From CAYZAW01 sp964476505 (GTDB lineage Bacteria; Bacillota; Clostridia; Christensenellales; CAG-138), in the NCBI GenBank assembly GCA_964476505.1, contig CAYZAW010000019.1:1-35856 (forward strand): a stretch of DNA of 35,856 bases, in the 5' to 3' direction. Under the pieces are notes generated by a model. The model did no database searches. It was not told the origin of the DNA and saw only the letters and a program-made list of their open reading frames with translations. The stretch's first letter is position 1. The number at the start of each line of letters is the position of its first letter. Positions 32,991 through 35,856 of this stretch are shown in pieces. Made by a program: the position numbers and the translations under genes.

Positions 32991-34382
32991 ATGAAAAACG
33001 AAGCGGCAGATCGAGGCGTGGTTGTAAAAATCAGCGGCCCGGTGCTGGACGTAAAATTTGAAGGGCAGCTGCCGGAGATCCATGATCTTTTGATCACGGA
33101 AAGCGGACGGCACATGGAGGTGGCGGCGCACATCAGCGGCAGCGTGGTGCGCTGTATTGCGCTGGACGCAACAGACGGCATGTGCTGCGGCGAACAGGCT
33201 GTGGCGCAGGGCAGCGGTATTCGTGTGCCCGTAGGCCCGGAGGTGCTGGGGCGCGTTGTGGACGTTTTAGGACGCCCCGTAGACGGCGCAAGCCCTATTA
33301 CAACAAAGGAAACATGGGATATCCACAGGCAGCCGCCGGTGTTTGGTAAGGTAAAGCCGGTTACCGAGATATTAGAAACCGGCATCAAGGTGATCGACCT
33401 CTTGGAGCCCTATGCAAAGGGCGGAAAAATCGGCCTGTTTGGCGGCGCGGGCGTTGGAAAAACAACGCTCATCATGGAGATGATCCATAACATCGCCTTT
33501 AACCACGGCGGTTATTCCGTATTTGCCGGCGTAGGCGAGCGAAGCCGCGAGGGCAACGACTTGGTGCACGAAATGAAGGAAAGCGGCGCGATCGAAAAAA
33601 CCGCGCTTGCCTTCGGACAGATGAACGAGCCGCCAGGTTCGCGTATGCGTGTGGCGCTAACAGGCCTTACCATGGCGGAGTACTTCCGGGATAAAGAAAA
33701 CCGGGATGTCCTGCTGTTTATTGATAATATCTACCGGTATGTGCAGGCTGGAAACGAGGTTTCCGCGCTGTTAGGCAGAATGCCCTCCGCGGTAGGCTAT
33801 CAGCCAACGCTGGCTACCGAGCTTGGGGAGCTAGAGGAGCGCATCACCTCCACCAACGACGGTTCAATCACATCCGTACAGGCCATTTATGTACCTGCGG
33901 ACGATTTGACCGACCCCGCGCCGGCAACGATATTCTCCCATTTGGACGCAACAACGGTACTGTCCCGTGCAGTATCGGAAATGGGTATCTATCCGGCGGT
34001 GAGCCCGCTTGCGTCTTCCTCGCGGATATTAGACCCCAATATCGTAGGCCGTCAGCATTACGAAACCGCGCGAAAGGTGCAGGAATGCTTACAGCGCTAT
34101 AACGAATTGAAGGATATCATTGCCATACTGGGCATGCATGAGTTGTCCGCCGAGGATCGCGCCACGGTATACCGGGCAAGGCGCATCGAGCGGTTCCTGT
34201 CGCAGCCCTTCCAGGTGGCGGAGGTATTTACGGGCGCACCCGGGCGCTTTGTTGCGTTAAAGGATACCATTCGCAGCTTTGAGGCTATTTTATCCGGTGA
34301 TTTAGACAATATCCCGGAGGCGGCATTCTTTATGGTGGGCGATGTGGACGAGGTGCTGCAAAAAGCAAAGGAGATCGGCTGA
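32991..34382 (+). CDS. atpD: ATP synthase subunit beta
   Basis: A 463-residue catalytic subunit that makes or splits ATP. Walker A GGAGVGKT is at 151-158, the catalytic Glu in GERSREG at 182-188, and Walker B LLFIDN at 241-246. RMPSAVGYQP is at 263-272. Two regions depart from the norm: the loop normally DELSEED reads HELSAED (383-389), and VDPLDSTSR reads VSPLASSSR (337-345). GGAGG precedes the ATG. The stop overlaps atpC by one base (TGATG). Confidence 0.96.
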   Translation: MKNEAADRGVVVKISGPVLDVKFEGQLPEIHDLLITESGRHMEVAAHISGSVVRCIALDATDGMCCGEQAVAQGSGIRVPVGPEVLGRVVDVLGRPVDGASPITTKETWDIHRQPPVFGKVKPVTEILETGIKVIDLLEPYAKGGKIGLFGGAGVGKTTLIMEMIHNIAFNHGGYSVFAGVGERSREGNDLVHEMKESGAIEKTALAFGQMNEPPGSRMRVALTGLTMAEYFRDKENRDVLLFIDNIYRYVQAGNEVSALLGRMPSAVGYQPTLATELGELEERITSTNDGSITSVQAIYVPADDLTDPAPATIFSHLDATTVLSRAVSEMGIYPAVSPLASSSRILDPNIVGRQHYETARKVQECLQRYNELKDIIAILGMHELSAEDRATVYRARRIERFLSQPFQVAEVFTGAPGRFVALKDTIRSFEAILSGDLDNIPEAAFFMVGDVDEVLQKAKEIG

Positions 34383-34792
34383 TGGCGCTGTTTCGTTTGT
34401 GCATTATGACGCCGGAACGTCAGTTTTTTGACGGGGACGCGGAGCGGCTGGTGATCCATAGCGTGGACGGAGAGAGGGGCGTGCTTGCTAACCACGAGCC
34501 CATGGCCGTTGCGCTAACTGTTGGCACGCTTCGCTATATGCAAGACGGCGTTTGGCATGAGGCTGTGCATGACGAAGGATTTATGGAGGTACTCAACAAC
34601 ACCGTTTATATATTTGTACAAACCTGCGAGTCCCCTGAGGAGATAGACGCCAAGCGTGCAGAGGCAGATAAAGCCGCTGCGGAAGAGCTGATACGCCAAA
34701 AGCAGAACCTGATGGAGTACGGCGGAACAAAGATCGCGCTTTCCAAGGCGATGGCAAGGCTTAGGGCGGTAAACCATATCACGCATAATTGA
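34382..34792 (+). CDS. atpC: ATP synthase subunit epsilon
   Basis: A 136-residue regulatory subunit. The N-terminal beta sandwich (RLCIMTPERQFFDGDAERL, GERGVLANHEPM) binds gamma and the c ring. The C-terminal two-helix part (about 85-130, EEIDAKRAEADKAAAEEL and SKAMARLRAVN) can inhibit hydrolysis. Normal length. It ends the ATP synthase operon; no clear terminator follows. Confidence 0.94.
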   Translation: MALFRLCIMTPERQFFDGDAERLVIHSVDGERGVLANHEPMAVALTVGTLRYMQDGVWHEAVHDEGFMEVLNNTVYIFVQTCESPEEIDAKRAEADKAAAEELIRQKQNLMEYGGTKIALSKAMARLRAVNHITHN

Positions 34793-34820
34793 CCGGCGCT
34801 TTGCGATGGAAAATCAAGGC

Positions 34821-34849
34821 TTGCACGAACGGGAAGAAGCGTTTATACT
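34821..34849 (+). promoter_or_regulatory. Promoter of the SEC-C gene
   Basis: TTGCAC (34821-34826), a 17-base spacer and TATACT (34844-34849), 45 bases before the SEC-C start. A short inverted repeat, CTTGCA (34820-34825) and TGCAAG (34850-34855), flanks it. Confidence 0.6.
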
Positions 34850-34869
34850 ATGCAAGGCAAAAGTTGGTT

Positions 34870-34907
34870 ATGAGTTTATACAAGGAGTGTCACCATGAGT
34901 TTATACA
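34870..34907 (+). repeat. 13-bp direct repeat across the SEC-C start codon
   Basis: ATGAGTTTATACA occurs at 34870-34882 and again at 34895-34907, where it is the real start (Met-Ser-Leu-Tyr). The two are 25 bases apart and in different frames, with the AAGGAG site lying between them. It looks like a small tandem duplication of the start region. Confidence 0.85.
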
Positions 34908-35398
34908 GCGACTGGACGGATATCGCACAGCAGGAGCGCACCTCCGCAGAGCATAAGGCTTTTTGGAGCGAGTATTTTGATGCTGAAACAGAGAATTACA
35001 AGCAGCTTCTTGCAGACTATCAAAACACGGCCTCCGGCACGGTAGCAGAGCTTGCGGATCGCTTCCAGATGGAGCCTGTTACGTTCCTCGGCTTCTTAGA
35101 CGGCATCAATACCAGCCTAAAAAAGGAATTGAAGCTGGACAGCCTAAAGCTTACCAGCAAGGTGTCCTTGGATATCGATTATGACAAGCTGTATTTCAAC
35201 ATGCTGGACGCCAAGGCCAACTGGCTGTACACGCTGCCGGAATGGGATGCGATTTTGACCGAGGAGCGCCGTAAGGAGATCACAAAAGAGTTCCGGGCGT
35301 CAAAAATGTTTGTGAAGGAAGAAACCGTTGGGCGAAACGACCCGTGCCCCTGCGGCAGCGGCAAAAAGTATAAAAAGTGCTGCGGCGCGGGCAAATAA
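34895..35398 (+). CDS. SEC-C motif protein
   Basis: A 167-residue cytoplasmic protein conserved in Clostridia. Residues 1-140 are mainly helical and acidic (TVAELADRFQMEPVTFLGFLDGIN, DYDKLYFNMLDAKANWLYTLPEWD). The C terminus carries the SEC-C zinc motif RNDPCPCGSGKKYKKCC with Cys151, Cys153, Cys162 and Cys163. In SecA this motif binds zinc and SecB; stand-alone proteins of this family have no settled role. AAGGAG precedes the ATG. It has its own promoter. Confidence 0.85.
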   Translation: MSLYSDWTDIAQQERTSAEHKAFWSEYFDAETENYKQLLADYQNTASGTVAELADRFQMEPVTFLGFLDGINTSLKKELKLDSLKLTSKVSLDIDYDKLYFNMLDAKANWLYTLPEWDAILTEERRKEITKEFRASKMFVKEETVGRNDPCPCGSGKKYKKCCGAGK

Positions 35399-35427
35399 AA
35401 TACTTGTTTTTGCGTAGCCGGTGAAGC

Positions 35428-35456
35428 TTGACAGCATGTGTTGTGTCTGGTAAAAT
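35428..35456 (+). promoter_or_regulatory. Strong promoter of the tRNA gene cluster
   Basis: A consensus TTGACA (35428-35433), a 17-base spacer and TAAAAT (35451-35456), 78 bases before the first tRNA. It is the best -35 in the window, as expected for a stable RNA operon. Confidence 0.85.
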
Positions 35457-35472
35457 ACAATACTGTCGGTAA

Positions 35473-35525
35473 TGCGCAGATCGTGTGTTTGCCTGCGCGA
35501 TCGGCAATGGCAACCTGCGCGGTCG
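35473..35525 (+). repeat. Three imperfect 21-22 bp spaced repeats in the tRNA operon leader
   Basis: TGCGCAGATCG (from 35473), CCTGCGCGATCG (35492-35503) and CCTGCGCGGTCG (35514-35525) recur at about two DNA turns. They lie in the transcribed leader before tRNA-Arg. Confidence 0.55.
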
Positions 35526-35534
35526 TGCTTATGT

Positions 35535-35611
35535 GCGCCTGTAGCTCAGCAGGATAGAGCAACGGCCTTCTAAGCCGTAGGTCCCGGGTTCGAATCCCTG
35601 CAGGCGCGCCA
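35535..35611 (+). tRNA. tRNA-Arg (TCT)
   Basis: Acceptor GCGCCTG pairs with CAGGCGC; the D arm is GTAGCTC-type; the anticodon stem ACGGC/GCCGT holds loop CTTCTAA with anticodon TCT at 35569-35571; the T arm has GGTTCGAATCC. CCA is encoded. It reads AGA codons. First of four tandem tRNA genes. Confidence 0.97.
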
Positions 35612-35624
35612 TTTTATATGCTAT

Positions 35625-35702
35625 GGTGGGTATAGTTCAGTTGGTTAGAATGCCAGATTGTGGCTCTGGAGGTCGTGGGTTCGAGTCCCATTACCCACCC
35701 CA
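35625..35702 (+). tRNA. tRNA-His (GTG)
   Basis: Acceptor GTGGGTA pairs with TACCCAC, with the His-specific extra G at -1 (35625) opposite C73. The anticodon stem CCAGA/TCTGG holds GTG at 35660-35662. The T arm is GGTTCGAGTCC and CCA is encoded. Its G34 is a substrate for the Tgt in this window. Confidence 0.97.
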
Positions 35703-35730
35703 TTTTCCCCTCGGAGCACATTGTTTTCGG

Positions 35731-35805
35731 TGGGGTGTAGCCAAGCGGTAAGGCACCGGGCTTTGACTCCGTCATTCGCAGGTTCAAATCCTGCCACCCC
35801 AGCCA
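35731..35805 (+). tRNA. tRNA-Gln (TTG)
   Basis: Acceptor TGGGGTG pairs with CACCCCA; anticodon TTG is at 35763-35765; the T arm is GGTTCAAATCC and CCA is encoded. The anticodon stem CCGGG/TCCGT carries a C-T mismatch at 27-43 and a G-T pair at 31-39, slightly weaker than in relatives. Confidence 0.95.
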
Positions 35806-35807
35806 AT

Positions 35808-35856
35808 GATCCGTTAGCTCAGTCGGTAGAGCACCTGACTTTTAATCAGGGTGTCC
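35808..35856 (+). tRNA. tRNA-Lys (TTT), 3' truncated by the window end
   Basis: Starts GATCCGT and has D arm GCTC...GAGC and anticodon stem CCTGA/TCAGG with loop CTTTTAA (anticodon TTT). The window ends in the variable region, so the T arm and acceptor 3' strand are not seen. Confidence 0.95.

Noticed and set aside
28291..34792. An N-type (Na+) ATPase operon of the atpDCQRBEFAG kind
   Set aside because: Gene order is that of a standard F-ATPase (B-E-F-H-A-G-D-C), with a delta remnant and no atpQ or atpR.
1..35856. CRISPR arrays, insertion sequences, phage genes or a replication origin
   Set aside because: No repeat-spacer pattern, transposase, integrase or terminal inverted repeats were seen.

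Overview
The window looks like a chromosomal segment of a Gram-positive Clostridia-type bacterium (Bacillota), probably a metagenome-assembled genome. The basis is the gene families: BTAD regulator with a degenerate GGDEF-like tail, SEC-C protein, MogA-MOSC fusion, MoeA with a binding-protein domain, lipoproteins and a multi-membrane-span anchored surface protein. A finer placement such as Christensenellales would be a guess. Two runs of exactly 10 N (429-438 and 11648-11657) are scaffold gaps, and the bases just before the first look foreign to the gene they sit in.

Layout. (1) 2-4010: a signalling operon encoding a Ser/Thr kinase with RDD membrane and FHA domains, a PP2C phosphatase, and a secreted-VWA / cytoplasmic-FHA membrane protein. 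(2) 4133-8484: a 1381-residue VWA surface protein behind a promoter with two direct repeats. (3) 8503-13269: a transglutaminase-like lipoprotein, then a compact type IV pilus-like cluster (GspF/PilC platform, four small pilin-like proteins, one PilT-type ATPase). (4) 13362-14991, minus strand: a 61-residue protein and a BTAD/SARP-type regulator; the small gene's promoter has the same direct-repeat architecture as the surface protein's. (5) 15469-16413: a membrane-anchored PHB-depolymerase/feruloyl-esterase-like hydrolase. (6) 16461-23988: molybdenum/tungsten cofactor genes (moeA, moeA with a binding-protein domain, moaA, mog-MOSC) converging on a tungstate ABC transporter (tupABC). (7) 24324-28122: queA, tgt, tsaE, tsaB, rimI. 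(8) 28291-34792: an F-type ATP synthase operon. (9) 34895-35398: a SEC-C protein. (10) 35535-35856: tRNA genes Arg, His, Gln and Lys (the last cut by the window end).

How the parts work together. The cofactor region imports tungstate/molybdate (TupABC) and inserts it into molybdopterin (Mog, two MoeA proteins). MoaA starts pterin synthesis, but moaC, moaD and moaE are not here. The kinase, phosphatase and VWA-FHA protein form a self-contained phosphorylation circuit. The surface protein, transglutaminase-like lipoprotein and pilus-like machine form an envelope region, and the BTAD regulator is the natural candidate for the shared repeat promoters.

Most striking points: the tungstate-binding protein TupA is circularly permuted (its usual C-terminal segment lies at the N terminus); two promoters 9.5 kb apart share the exact pattern GCGTAACC-N4-GCGTAACC-N10-TATAAT; and the ATP synthase delta subunit keeps only its C-terminal domain, alongside unusual residues in the c ring and the beta subunit.
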